A stretch of 64,000 nt of DNA from Lactarius indigo (Eukaryota > Basidiomycota > Agaricomycetes > Russulales > Russulaceae), in the NCBI GenBank assembly GCA_025766275.1, contig JAFKAC010000023.1, positions 372,001 through 436,000 of the forward strand. Direction: 5' to 3'. Below, in pieces: positions 1 through 11,261 of this stretch. Each line of letters opens with the position of its first letter. Position 1 is the first letter of the stretch. The notes beneath the pieces were generated by a model that worked only from the letters and a program-made list of their open reading frames with translations, did no database searches and was not told the DNA's origin. Both the position numbers and the translations under genes were made by a program.

Positions 1-154
1 CCGACCCTGAGCGCGGCGTGGGGACTACTGTACAATACAGGGACCCCACCATGGGTTCTATGGCTTCCCTGTCAGACTGTGGAACAACTGCACTCCGATT
101 TCTCCCCTCTCTTTCGAACCACCACCCATCGCCTCGACATCCTACCTACCCACC
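1..154 (+). promoter_or_regulatory. Upstream block shared by the EH array (in front of EH1, left end cut by window)
   Basis: This leader contains a GC-rich piece (gagcgcggcg...ggggact), a short stretch with gcttccct, and a pyrimidine-rich run ending in CCACCATGAC at the EH1 start. Recognisable versions lie before EH2, EH3, EH4, EH7, EH8 and EH9, so it was duplicated with the genes and probably holds the promoter and 5' UTR. No transcription start can be placed from sequence alone. Confidence 0.5.
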
Positions 155-1706
155 ATGACCGCTGAGCAGCCTTTCAAAATCGCCGTCCCAGATGATGCCC
201 TCGCCCTACTCAAGCGCAAGCTCGACGACACCCGCCTTCCTGACGAGGTCAACGCCGCTGAGTGGGCGTATGGCGCACCGCTCGCTGACATCAAGCGGCT
301 CGCCAATAGGTGGAAGGACGGATATGACTGGCGCACCCACGAGCACAAGCTGAACGCGCTTCCCATGTTCACACGTACCATCGGGGTAGATGGGTTCGGC
401 GAGCTGGACGTGCATTACGTACACCAGAAGAGCACTGCCAAGGGTGCCATTCCGCTGCTGTTCGTCCATGGCTGTACGTCGTCTCCTGTCTTTGCACTGC
501 CCAGCCGTTTCCGAGTCGTACATGGTGTGCAGGGCCGGGAAACTTCCTCGAAGTGACGAAGATATTGCCGCTTTTGACGGCTGTTTCTGCTGATTATCCG
601 TCGTTCCACGTTGTCGCACCAAGCCTTCCCGGGTACGCATGGTCGGAAGCGGTTCTGAAGAAGGGCTTTAATGCGAAGCATTATGCCGAGGTAAGCTTGA
701 CCCTGGGATCTCCTCGCTATTGCGCTGACCACTTGTACCCTCCACAGCTCTTCAACAAGCTGATGATCTCACTGGGCTATACCGAATACGTGACGCAAGG
801 CGGAGACTGGGGGCATATAGTAAGTACCCCACACTGTCAGTAGCAATTCGGGAAATTGCGATAACGGCGATCTATCGTAGTTGACGCTTACCGCGGCTTC
901 CTTATATGGACCTAAGCACGTCAAGGCATCACACACAAACTTTCCCATGTAAGCCGCTCCGATTCCACCCGAACTGCTCTCTGCCAATTCTCATCCTTGC
1001 ATTTCCAAAAACTAGATGCGAGCCTCCCACGTACGGAAATCCCATAGTTCTTCTCCAGTGCTTGATTTCGTCATTCACATCACGTGAGCGAGAGGCTGCG
1101 GCCGCTTCCCAAAACTTCTTCAAGAGTGGCATGGGTTACTTCCGCGAACAGTCCACCAAGCCGCAGACTCTCGGATTCAGCCTGGCCGACTCGCCAGTCG
1201 GCCTGCTCGCATGGATATACGAGAAGCTCGTCACGTGGACAGACTCGTATCCATGGACCGACGACGAAGGTGCATTAGACAACCCACTATATATCAGACA
1301 CAAACCTAAACTGAACCGGTTCCGCAGTTCTGACCTGGATCTCAATTTATTGGTTCTCACGCGCGGGACCCGCAGCGTCTGTCAGGATCTATTATGAGAT
1401 CGGGGACGCAGTGATTGGTTTCCCCAAGACGACCGTCCCAGTCGGCCTGTCCTTCTTCCCCAAGGAACTCGCCTGTTTCCCCAAACCGTACGTTCCCATG
1501 TGCTTCCTGCTATAGTCGACTGACATTGGGCGATGGGGTGCAGTCTGTTGCGTTCCAAAGGAAACATCGTGTTCGAGTCGGAACACGAGACAGGCGGACA
1601 CTTTGCTGCCTACGAGCGGCCCGAAGCGCTCGTGGGCGACCTCCGGAAAATGTTTGGCAAGTCCGGGCCCGCAGCGGGCGTCGTTTCGGGGCGTGACGGC
1701 TATTGA
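155..1706 (+). CDS. Epoxide hydrolase EH1 (EHN + alpha/beta hydrolase), intact, 7 exons
   Basis: Predicted 397-residue soluble epoxide hydrolase that would open epoxides to vicinal diols. Exons: 155-473, 533-690, 748-819, 881-948, 1016-1269, 1328-1487, 1544-1706; all introns are GT-AG and 56-67 nt. Residues 1-105 match the EHN domain. The oxyanion motif HGWPG (105-109) is split by intron 1 inside the Trp codon. The nucleophile Asp is D179 in GGDWGH, the first lid Tyr is Y247 in GYFREQ, the second is in RIYYE (312-313), the charge-relay acid is probably E337 in FFPKEL, and the catalytic His is H363 in GGHFAAYE. No signal peptide is seen. The layout resembles the fungal enzymes typified by Aspergillus niger epoxide hydrolase. 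The natural substrate cannot be inferred. The start is supported by identical context at all paralogues. Confidence 0.93.
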
Positions 1707-2639
1707 ATGAACAAAGATAAATCAAAGTTTGAATATCTAGCTTTCCAGAGTGTGTGACTGGAATCCATGTTGCGTTGGTTGTAGTCCTCGTCCGCCTAGA
1801 ATTCAATTCTATCGACGTGCGAGCAACTCCAAGTGGTTCCATCTCCGCCGGAATCGCGTCATCCGACCTTTGGTTCACGCCGTGCATGTCTGAACCACCA
1901 GTCGCGCGATTGCCTTGATAGTCTTTGCGATTCTATGCGCGAGTCATGGTAGCATACTAAGAACTCAACAAACTCGCGGGTGCGGAACGTTGTGCAACCC
2001 CGCTCCTTCCCTAACCCTGTGGTAGTCCTCGCTGTGCCCATTAGCTGTTGAACGTTGAACTGTTCACCCCTTCCTCAGCGAGATCATTTAGCGAACCACT
2101 CTTTTTGATTGAATTGACATTTCTTTCTTTTTTTATTTCTTTTGCTTGCCTTATGAATTGTATTCGACGTACAGTTTATGTGACATTGTAAGGACGCTGA
2201 GGGGTCCTGGGTGAATTCGAAGGCGGAGGTGTTCAATCACGCAGAGTTAAGGGATCAAAAGGGGGTGACCGAGTACTGTCCTATTTCAGCCACAAGAGAG
2301 GGTTTAAATACATGTACCAAATCCAGTCCGCGGAGCAGTGACGGGAAAAAAAGCTAAAATAAAGAGAATACAAAGGGAAGCGAAATGGAAAGGTAGTGTA
2401 AGTGAGAACAAGAGTGAGAAAACAAACAGTCCGAGGCCGAGGTGATCGAAAGCGTGCGGTTTCGGGTTCAGCGCTCAGCATTCAGGCTGGCCTGACAACG
2501 TGACGGCTTTTTTGATTAACACAAGAGGTCAGCTGCATGACCACCAGTGCCATGGTGAGCCTGGGAGCGATGCAAGCAAGTGAATGACAAGCAAGGAGCA
2601 GTCTTCAATCTACGCAACTTCTACGCACTGGCAGTTGGG
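1707..2639. repeat. 3' flank of EH1, duplicated behind EH2; otherwise no gene
   Basis: About 1735-2050 is closely similar to 4565-4895 behind EH2: the same run of gtgtgtgactggaatccatgt, then a tract with gtgcatgtctgaaccacca. The remainder (2050-2640) is AT-rich low-complexity sequence with no supported coding region on either strand. Confidence 0.6.
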
Positions 2640-2972
2640 CGGTCATACCCGGGCCGCGCCTCGTGTGAAGTGTACCACTAGTACACTATACTACCATCGT
2701 TGAACATTGATCCCCGTTACCTCAGGTACATCCTTCCATATGCTAGAACACAGGCCTGTCGCGCCCAGCAGCCCATGGAGGGACCGGTATCCAGTCTACG
2801 GCGTACTGCGATCAACGGAGTCATATCCAGTTCGGGCGCAACGCGGGGACTGAATGGCTTCTGTGGCTTCTGTGGCACACACTTTGATGGTTGAACTCTG
2901 TATTTCTATTTCTTGCCTCGCTTTCGTTTTCGAAACCCCCCCATCGCCTTTCGTCCTACCCACCTACCCACC
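2640..2972 (+). promoter_or_regulatory. Upstream block of EH2
   Basis: Same arrangement as before EH3, EH7 and EH8: a ctcaggtacatcc segment, a tagaacacaggc segment, cccatggagggac, then the GC-rich gcaacgcggggactgaatgg part and a pyrimidine-rich leader ending in CCACCATGAC. It is inferred to be the promoter and leader because it is duplicated with the genes. Confidence 0.5.
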
Positions 2973-4532
2973 ATGACCTCTGAGCAACCTTTCAAAATCG
3001 CCGTCCCAGATGATGCCCTCGCCCTACTCAAGCGCAAACTTGACGATGCTCGCTTTCCCGACGAGATTAATGCCGCTGAGTGGGCCTACGGCGCGCCCCT
3101 CGCCGAAATTAAGCGGCTCGTCAGCAGATGGAAGGACGGGTACGACTGGCGCATCCACGAGCGCAAGCTGAACGCGCTTCCCATGTTCACGCGCAATATC
3201 GCGGTGGATGGGTTCGGCGAGCTGAACGTTCATTACGTACACCAGAAGAGCGTTGCCAAGGGCGCCATCCCGCTGCTGTTCGTCCATGGCTGTACGTCAT
3301 CTCCCGTTCCCATCCCACCAAGCCAGTTGTTGAGCCGTACGTGATGTCTAGGGCCGGGGAACTTCCTTGAAGTGACGAAGATATTGCCGCTTTTGACGGC
3401 GGTTTCTGCTGATCATCCGTCGTTCCACGTTGTTGCACCAAGCCTTCCTGGGTACGCATGGTCGGAAGGGGTGCTGAAGAAGGGCTTTAATGCGAAGTGT
3501 TATGCCGAGGTAGGCTTGTCCTTGCAATCTCCTCGCTACTGCGCTGACTACTTGTACTCCCCAACCCAGCTCTTTAACAAACTGATGATTTCCCTTGGCT
3601 ACACTGAATACGTGACGCAAGGTGGGGACTGGGGGCATACAGTAAGCACCCACGATTGTCAGTAGCATTCCGGGAAATGGCGATAAACGGCGATCAATCG
3701 TAGTTGACGCTTACCACGGCTTCCTTATACGGACCTCAGCACGTCAAAGCATCACACTCAAACATGCCCATGTAAGCCACTCCCGATCATAATTGCACCA
3801 TCTCTGCAAATCCTCATCCTCGTCTTTCCAAAAAAAAAAAAAACAGATGCGAGCCGCCCACGTACAGAAATCCTATAGTCATTCTCCAGTGCTTGATTGC
3901 GTCATTCGCATCGGGTGAGCGAGAGGCGGCAGCCGCTTCCCAAGACTTCTTCAAGAATGGTATGGGCTACTTCGCCGAACAGTCTACCAAGCCGCAGACT
4001 CTCGGATTTAGCCTGGCCGACTCGCCCGTCGGCCTCCTCGCGTGGATATACGAGAAGCTCGTCGCGTGGACAGACTCATATCCGTGGACCGACGACGAAG
4101 GTGCATTAACACCTACCATATATCAGATCCGAACCTAAAACTGAACTGGTTTCGCAGTTCTGACTTGGATCTCAATTTATTGGTTCTCGCGCGCGGGACC
4201 CGCTGCTTCCATCAGGATCTACTACGAGGTCAGGAACGCAATTGTCGGTTTCCCCAAATCAACCGTCCCGGTCGGTCTGTCTTTCTTCTCCAAGGAGCTC
4301 GCCCGGTTCCCCAAACCGTATGTTGCCATGCCTTCCTCCTGCTCTAGTCGACTCACGGACGGCGGGCAGTCTGTTGCGTTCCAAAGGAAACATTGTGTTT
4401 GAGTCGGAACACGAGGCCGGCGGACACTTTGCTGCCTACGAGCAACCCGAAGCACTCGCGGACGACCTTCGGAAAATGTTTGGCAAGTCTGGGCCTGCAG
4501 CAGGCGTCGTTTCGGGGTGTGACGGCTATTGA
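2973..4532 (+). CDS. Epoxide hydrolase EH2, intact, 7 exons
   Basis: Second intact copy, also 397 residues with exon lengths identical to EH1: 2973-3291, 3352-3509, 3570-3641, 3704-3771, 3847-4100, 4158-4317, 4370-4532. It keeps HGWPG, GGDWGH (nucleophile D179), the lid Tyr in GYFAEQ, RIYYE and GGHFAAYE. The usual FFPKEL is FFSKEL here, so the putative acid Glu is kept next to a P-to-S change. The reading frame extends upstream of 2973, but the paralogue alignment and the CCACCATGAC context favour this Met. Intron 4 contains an A-run just before the acceptor. Confidence 0.92.
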
Positions 4533-5352
4533 ATGAAAAAAAGCAAAGTTCGAATCTCTAGTTCTCCAGAGTGTGTGACTGGAATCCATGTTGCATTGAT
4601 TGTAATCTTAACGTGTACGAGGCTCCTGACTCGTCCGCTTAGCATTCAATTCTACAGTTTTGCTTCAGACATGGGAAAGGCAATTCGTATGCTTCCCATC
4701 AGGTGCAAGTGGTTCCATCTCCGCCGGAATGGCGTCATCCGACCTTTGGTTCATGCCGTGCATGTCTGAACCACCAGTTGCGCGATGGCCTCAATGGTCT
4801 TTGCGATTCTATGCGCGTGTCATGGTAGCATACTAAGATTGCACCAAACTTGTGGGTACGGAGCGTTGTGCAACCTTTTTTTGGCGACATCCTTAGCGAG
4901 TCACTCTCTTTGATCGAATTGACTTTTCTCTTTTCTTTTGCCTGCCTTGTGAGTTGTACTCGAGTGACGGCTTTTTGGATAACAAGAGGTCGGCTTCATG
5001 GCTGGCACTGCCATGGTGAACCTGGGAGTGACGCGAAAGGATTGTATGTCCACGAATGCGTTGAAAGAACAAGCAAGAGGAACGCACATTATACGATGGT
5101 CAATCGGCCTGTGTGGATTCTGCAGCGTTCCGCACTGGTGGTAAAGGCAGGCCCACTTTCAGTGGACAGAATCTTTCATAAGCAGATCCTCTTTGTCCAT
5201 GTTCACGATCTATGCGGTAATTTCGACCTTCCATAAGACCTTGTCATGTCACGTCATGTCATGTCATTGTCAAGAAAGTGAATGACAAGCAAGGGAGGGC
5301 AGTCTCAAGTCTCAAGTGTACGTACTGGCAGTCGTGTATTCATATAGAGATT
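4533..5352. repeat. 3' flank of EH2
   Basis: The first part (to about 4895) repeats the EH1 flank. Near 5235-5275 is a small tandem of TCATG-type words (catgtcacgtcatgtcatgt) that recurs at about 8048-8070 behind EH3. I see no gene. Confidence 0.55.
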
Positions 5353-5552
5353 TACAGTCGAACCTCTCATAACCCATACCCATTAAGAGCCATATAACCT
5401 TATAACCACTGGGCTTCCACAACCCACACCAGTACGTGAGGATAGGCCCCAAGCTGTAGTTTAAAATGTATAGATTATTGAGGATCAGAGAGTATGATTT
5501 GCTGGTTACAAAATCCCAAAAGTGGGTATGGGTTATGAGAGGTTCGACTGTA
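5353..5552. mobile_element. Short inverted-repeat (MITE-like) element with TA flanks, Tc1/mariner-pogo type
   Basis: The element at 5355-5550 (196 bp) starts CAGTCGAACCTCTCATAACC and ends with the exact reverse complement; the terminal inverted repeat is perfect over 28 bp (5355-5382 against 5523-5550). Each end is bordered by the dinucleotide TA (5353-5354, 5551-5552), as expected for Tc1/mariner target duplication. The CAGT...GAACCTC end resembles pogo-like transposons. The interior is AT-rich and non-coding, so it would depend on transposase supplied elsewhere. It sits between EH2 and EH3 and is not present in the other intergenic units I compared. Confidence 0.85.
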
Positions 5553-6034
5553 TTATATGAGACAGGGATTACCCGGAGAGTAGTACACTTAGTAGAGAGA
5601 TGAGCGCTGAGCGCCTCTACGAGGAGCGTGCCCTGGTCTGAGTGTAATTTTCAAGTCTCCGTAATCAACTGCACGTGATCTGACCTTACCGAACCTTGGG
5701 CTCAGCCGGTTGGTACCGACTACCTTCCAGGAAGCCATACCGATCAGGCCGAAGTACACTACACCACCACCGTTGATCTTCACTGCCTCAGGTACATCCC
5801 TCCCTAGAACACAGGGCTTGCCACGCCCGGTAACCCATGGAGGGACTGGTATCCGGTTTACGGCGTTCCGCGGTCAATGCGGTCATATCCAGTTCCGACC
5901 CGGGCGCCGCGCTGGGACTGAATGGCGTCTGTGGCTTCTGTGGTACATTTTGAACTGTATTTCTATTTATTTCTCGCTTCGCTTTCGAACCACCCGCCGC
6001 CTTTCGTCCGTTTACGCCATCCTACCTATCCATT
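5553..6034 (+). promoter_or_regulatory. Spacer plus upstream block of EH3
   Basis: From about 5780 the sequence repeats the upstream block seen before EH2 and EH8 (ctcaggtacatccctcc, tagaacacagggc, acccatggagggac, then a GC-rich ggcgccgcgctgggactgaatgg part and a pyrimidine-rich leader). The preceding 200 bp has no recognisable feature. Confidence 0.5.
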
Positions 6035-7598
6035 ATGACCTCTGAAGCAGCCCTTCAAAATTGCCGTCTCGGATGACGCCCTCGCCCTACTCAAGCGCAA
6101 GCTCGACGATACTCGCTTCCCAGACGAGATTAACGCCGCTGAGTGGGCATATGGCGCGCCGCTCGCAGACATCAAACGGCTCGTCAGCAGGTGGAAGGAT
6201 GGGTACGACTGGCGCACACACGAGCGCAAGCTGAACGCACTTCCCATGTTCACGCGCACCATTGGGGTGGATGGGTTTGGCGAGCTGGACATTCATTACG
6301 TACACCAGAAGAGCGTCGCCAAGGGTGCCATCCCATTACTGTTCGTCCATGGCTGTATGTCATCTCTCGTCTCTATCCCACCAGGCGCATTGTTGACTCG
6401 TATGTGGTGTACAGGGCCGGGAAACCTTCCTTGAAGTGACGAAGATATTGCCGCTTTTGACAGCTGTTTCTGCTGATCATCCGTCGTTCCACGTTGTTCG
6501 CACCAAGCCTTCCTGGGTACGCATGGTCGGAAGGGGTGCTGAAGAAGGGCTTTAATGCGAAGCATTATGCCGAGGTGGGCTTTGTCCCTGCAATCTCCTC
6601 GCTACTGCGCTGACTACTTGTACCCACAACCCAGCTCTTCAACAAGCTGATGATCTCTCTTGGCTACACTGAATACGTGACGCAAGGCGGAGACTGGGGA
6701 CATATAGTAAGTACCCCACATTTTCAGTAGCATTCCGGGACATGGCGATGAACGGTGATGCATCATAGCTGACGCTTACCACTGCTTCCTTATACGGACC
6801 CAAGCACGTCAAGGCATCGCACACAAACTTGCCCATGTAAGCCGCTCCGATTCCACCCGAACTGCTCTCTGCCAGTTCTCATCCTTGCATTTCCAAAACT
6901 AGATGCGAGCCGCCCACGTTCAGAAATCCCATAGTTCTTCTCCAGTGCTTGATTGGGTCATTCACATCGGGTGAGCGAGAGGCGGCAGCCGCCTCCCAAG
7001 ACTTCTTCAAGAGTGGCATGGGCTACTTCGCCGAACAGTCCTACCAAGCCGCAGACTCTCGGATTCAGCTTGGCCGACTCGCCCGTCGGCCTTCTCGCGT
7101 GGATATACGAGAAGCTCGTCACGTGGACAGACTCGTATCCATGGACCTGACGACGAAGGTGCATTAAACACCCACCATATATCAATCTCCTTAATCTAAA
7201 CTGAACTGGTTTCGCAGTTCTGACTTGGATCTCAATCTATTGGTTCTCGCGCGCTGGGCCTGCTGCCTCCATCAGGATCTACTACGAGGTCGGCGATGCA
7301 GTGGTCGGTTTCCCCAAGGACGACCATTCCGGTTGGCTTGTCCTTCTTCCCCAAGGAGCTCGCCCGGTTCCCCAAAGCCGTACGTTCCCTACTGCCTTCC
7401 TCCTGCTATAGTCGACTGACGGACGGCGGGCAGTCTGTTGCGTTCCAAAGGAAATATCGTGTTCGAGTCGGAACACTGAGGCTGGCGGTACACTTTGCGG
7501 CTTACGAGCAGCCCGAAGCACTTGTGGGAGACCTCCGGAAAATGTTTGGCAAGTCTGGGCCTGCGTCAGGCGTCGTTTCGGATTGTGATGGCTATTGA
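6035..7598 (+). CDS. Epoxide hydrolase EH3, full-length but interrupted by nine single-base insertions
   Basis: All seven exons and the introns align with EH1, but the reading frame breaks repeatedly because of one-base additions, with no deletions seen. The extra bases can be parsed as base pairs at 6046-6047 (AG), 6426-6427 (CT), 6499-6500 (CG), 7041-7042 (CT), 7147-7148 (CT), 7317-7318 (AG), 7376-7377 (AG), 7476-7477 (CT) and 7488-7489 (GT). With one base of each pair ignored, the active-site segments HGWPG, GGDWGH, GYFAEQ and GGxFAAYE-type sequence are recovered. Either it is a young pseudogene or, as I think more likely, a real gene whose allelic sites were both written into the sequence. 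Confidence 0.75.
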
Positions 7599-8120
7599 AT
7601 GAACAAAGACAAATCAAAGTTTGAATATCTAGCTCTACAGAGTGTGTGACTGAAATCCATGTTGCATTGGTTGTAGTCTTAACATGTATGGAGCTCCTGG
7701 CTCGTCCGCTTAGAATTCAAGTCTATCGAGGGAAAAGACGAATCGTGTTTTCCAAGCGCGCGGGTATGTTTCCCATCACGTGCGAGCAAGTACGACCTAT
7801 CTGCCAGAATGGAACATCTGCATTCTTGTCACCCGACTTCGACTTGCCTTGGTCATCGCCATCACCTTTACGCCTGTGCATGTCTGAACCACCAGTTACT
7901 TCTGTAACCCAGTTACAGAAATGGCACCACTCCCGTCGTACTTGTTCGCAGTCCTGCACCGTGGGAAGGATCTTCCATACCCAGATCCACTTTGTTCATG
8001 TTTACGATCCACGGGTTCTCAGGTAATCTCGATGCCACCATAAGACCTTGTCATGTCATGTCATGTCGTTGTCAAGCAAGTGAATGACGAGCAATGGGAG
8101 AGACCAGTCTCTAGTCTACA
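7599..8120. repeat. 3' flank of EH3, partly shared with other EH flanks
   Basis: It shares the gtgtgtgactg...catgttgcattggttgtagtc beginning with EH1 and EH2 flanks, then a tract with ttccatacccagatcc also seen near 5170, and a TCATG-type tandem at about 8048-8070. No gene is supported. Confidence 0.5.
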
Positions 8121-8291
8121 TCCTAGCAGTCGTGCAGTCATACCCGGGTCCGACCCGAGCGCGGCGCGGCGCATGGGGACTAAGCGGACCCTACCATGAC
8201 TTCGATGGCTTCCCTGAAATAACTGCATTTCTTTTTCTCGCCTCACTTTCGTCTTCGAATCATCCGTCGCCTTTCTTCCCTCCTGCCTACC
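8121..8291 (+). promoter_or_regulatory. Upstream block of EH4
   Basis: It contains the cagtcatacccgggtccgac, gagcgcggcgcggcg and gactaagcggaccctaccatg pieces shared with EH1, EH7, EH8 and EH9, followed by a pyrimidine-rich leader into CTACCATGAC. Confidence 0.5.
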
Positions 8292-9879
8292 ATGACCTCT
8301 GAGCAGCCTTTCGAAATCGCCGTCTCGGATGACGCCCTCGCCCTACTCAGGCGCAAAGCTCGACGACATCCGCTTGCCCGACTGAGGTCAACGCTGCCGA
8401 GTGGGGCTACGGCGTGCCCCTCGCCGACATCAAGCGGCTCGTCAGCAGGTGGAAAGAAGGGTATGACTGGCGCACGCACGAGCGCAAGTTGAACAGCGCT
8501 TCCTATGTTCACAGCGCACCATCGCGGTGGACGGGTTCGGCGAGCTGAATGTTCATTACGTACACCAGAAGAGCACTGCTAAGGGTGCCATTCCGTTGCT
8601 GTTCGTCCACGGCTGTACGTCGTCTCCCTGATTCTACCCCGCCGAAGCCATTAATATTGAGTCGTATATGGTACACAGGGCCAGGGAGCTTCCTCGAAGT
8701 GACCGAAGGTACTGCCGCTTTTGACCTCAGTTTCCGCGGATCACCCATCGTTCCACGTCGTTGCACCAAGCCTTCCCGGATACGCATGGTCAGAAGGGGT
8801 GCTGGAGAAGGGCTTTCATGGGAAGCATTATGCCTGAGGTAAGCTTGGCCCTGACATTCCCACTACTGCGCTGACTACTTGTACACTCCAATCCAGCTCT
8901 TTAACAAGCTGAATGATCTCGCTAGGCTACACTGAATACGTGACACAAGGGGGAGACTGGGGGTACGTAGTAAGTACCTTATATTGTCGGTAGCACCTCT
9001 CCGGGGACATCACATTGACGACGATCGATTGCAGCTGACGCTTACCACGGCTTCCCTATATGGGCCTAAGCACGTCAAGGCGTCGCACACAAACATGCCA
9101 ATGTAAGCCGCTCTGATAGCACCCCAATTACTCTCTGCCAGTTCTCGTCCTCGCATTTCTAAACACAAATACTAGGTGTGAGCCACCCAAGTTCTTCAAA
9201 AATCCCATTGTTCTACTCAAGTGCTTGATCACGTCCTCCACGTCACGTGAGCGAGAGGCGGCAGCCCGTTCCCAAGACTTCTTCAAGAATGGTATGGGCT
9301 ACTTCGCCGAACAGACCACCAAGCCGCAGACGCTCGGATTTAGCTTGGCCGACTCGCCTGTCGGCCTGCTCGCGTGGATATACGAGAAGCTCGTCACGTG
9401 GACAGACGCTTATCCGTGGACCGACGACGAAGGTGCATTGACATCCACCATATATCGGATCCGAACCTAAACTGAGCCGGTTCCGCAGTTCTTACGTGGA
9501 TCTCGATTTATTGGTTCTCGCGCGCGGGACCCGCAGCGTCCGTCAGGATCTACTATGAGCTCGCACACTCGGGCGAAGTGATCGGTTTCCCCAAGACGAC
9601 CGTCCCGATCGGTCTGTCCTTCTTCCCCAAGGAGCTCGCCCGGGTCCCCAAGCCGTACGTTCCCATACCTTCGTCTGGCTATAGTCGACTGATGAATGAC
9701 GATGGATGGGGTGCAGTCTGATACGTTCCAAAGGAAGGATCGTGTTCGAGTCGGAACACGAGGCCGGCGGACACTTTGCTGCCTACGAGCAGCCCGAAGC
9801 ACTCGTGGATGACCTTCGGAAAATGTTTGGCAAGTCTGGGCCTGCGGCTGGCGTCGTTTCAGGGTGTGCTGGCTATTGA
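8292..9879 (+). CDS. Epoxide hydrolase EH4, interrupted by about seven single-base insertions; GDWGY variant
   Basis: Exon 1 begins at 8292 and ends at 8614; exon 2 starts at 8679; the stop codon is 9877-9879. Extra bases in the 5' half parse as pairs at 8357-8358 (AG), 8392-8393 (CT), 8495-8496 (AG), 8513-8514 (AG), 8704-8705 (CG), 8834-8835 (CT) and 8913-8914 (AT). Exons 5-7 are clean. The nucleophile segment reads GGDWGY rather than GGDWGH: the Asp is kept but the residue three positions later is Tyr. The lid Tyr (GYFAEQ), RIYYE, FFPKEL and GGHFAAYE are all present. The enrichment of insertions in the first half may mark a block of heterozygosity. It could be functional if the insertions are artefacts. 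Confidence 0.75.
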
Positions 9880-11261
9880 ATGGAGAAACCAAAGTTTCAA
9901 TATCTAGGTCGCCTGGAGCCCAGGTTGTGTTGGTTGTAGTCACTATCGTGTACGGTGGGCAGAACCAACATCGGAGTAGGATCCTGGCTCGTCTGCGTAG
10001 AATTCCAGTTCGTCAACTTACACATGGTATCGGACAGACTGAGGGAAAAGACCGATTCGTATTTCCCAACGCGCGGATTATGCTTCCCATCACGTGAGAG
10101 CGACGCCAAGTCCATCTCCTCCAGACTCAGGCTCGGAATGGAACATCCTGGCAAGGTTTTCGTATGCAACGAGACCGTGACCTGTTTTCTAGCTAGCGGG
10201 AGGTGGATACAGGTGAGTCCTCGCTCCGTCGTCTGGAACGTAATAGAGCAGCGCGCGTAAGATAGGACAACGCCTACATTTATTAAACAGGTACATGAAG
10301 AACCCAGGGCAATTGTCCGCTTGTTCGACTACAAGCTTGCGCTTGAGAATGGGTAGATCGAACTTTTCGTCTAAGGACCCGTCCGGGACACAGAACAAAC
10401 GTGGCCCGTGCATCAACAAGATCACGCCGCGCTTGGAGTTGAATCGCCACCGACTATCGAGAGCAACTCAGGAACCATTCTGCATTCTGAACCATTCTGA
10501 GCCACTCTGAACACCTCCCCAACTTGCAGATGGAGACTCTGGCCGCCAGCCGCGCCACCACTGCTGAACACTGCGGTGAGAACGGCAGCGCATATGAGGG
10601 GGCCGAGCTGGAGACTCACGCGCCAGGGTCAGCTCTTGCCTGAGAGTGTATCTAATACAGATCGATCCTCGGGAGCCGCAAACGCGGGATAGTCCTGTGC
10701 GATGTGCTTGAACTCCGGGTGTATAAAGACGTTCCCCTCGACTTTCAACTCTCCCGTCTTTGTGTCAATGGTACCAAAAATTAAACTGTACGGTAATGCA
10801 CTTTTGATAACTCATACTGATGAGACACAGATTCCGGCTGCCGAAAGCAAACATTGATAAGGGTAGCCACGACGAATGTCTGCACAAGGAACAATCGGCG
10901 AAATCGCAGGGACGACATGCGTGCCTTGATGTACGCAAAAAAGGTTCCTTTTGTTGAGGGAATGCACGAAGGATTTGAGTACTGACAGAGGCAGAGAGCA
11001 CGAGCAGAAACTGGATCTGAACCACTGTAGGTTCCAGTTGTTTCCAAGCACAGGTTTAAGGGATGACATCGATGACAGCCACCATGTGGGGTGGGCATGA
11101 TTGGTACGGTACGGAACTTTATGGAGCAAGTTACGGAGTTCAAAAAAAAAGTCACGTGTGCCTATGTGCGTGAACAGGTATCGACGGTATTCGAGGACTT
11201 ATTTCGTCCATCCCTGCCCCGGCGCTGGTTCAGGGAACCGTACCACGGTAATGATTACGGC
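9880..11261. other. Spacer with unrecognised coding-like stretches on the minus strand
   Basis: 9900-10190 is an EH-type 3' flank remnant. On the minus strand, 10640-10770 reads as a plausible protein segment (a tract containing GNVFIHPEFKHIAQDYP and ending at a stop), 10190-10425 reads as another open segment, and 10780-10930 opens with a basic, hydrophobic N-terminus. These could be pieces of one decayed gene, but I cannot join them with confident splice sites and do not recognise the family. Confidence 0.3.

Noticed and set aside
142..640. Long open frames on the minus strand opposite EH exon 1, and similar shadows opposite every EH copy
   Set aside because: They mirror the conserved plus-strand coding and disappear where the plus-strand gene is spliced. 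No independent start or motif.
6035..9879. Repeat-induced point mutation as the cause of the broken EH copies
   Set aside because: RIP gives C-to-T substitutions, not base insertions, and the copies remain GC-rich and very similar.
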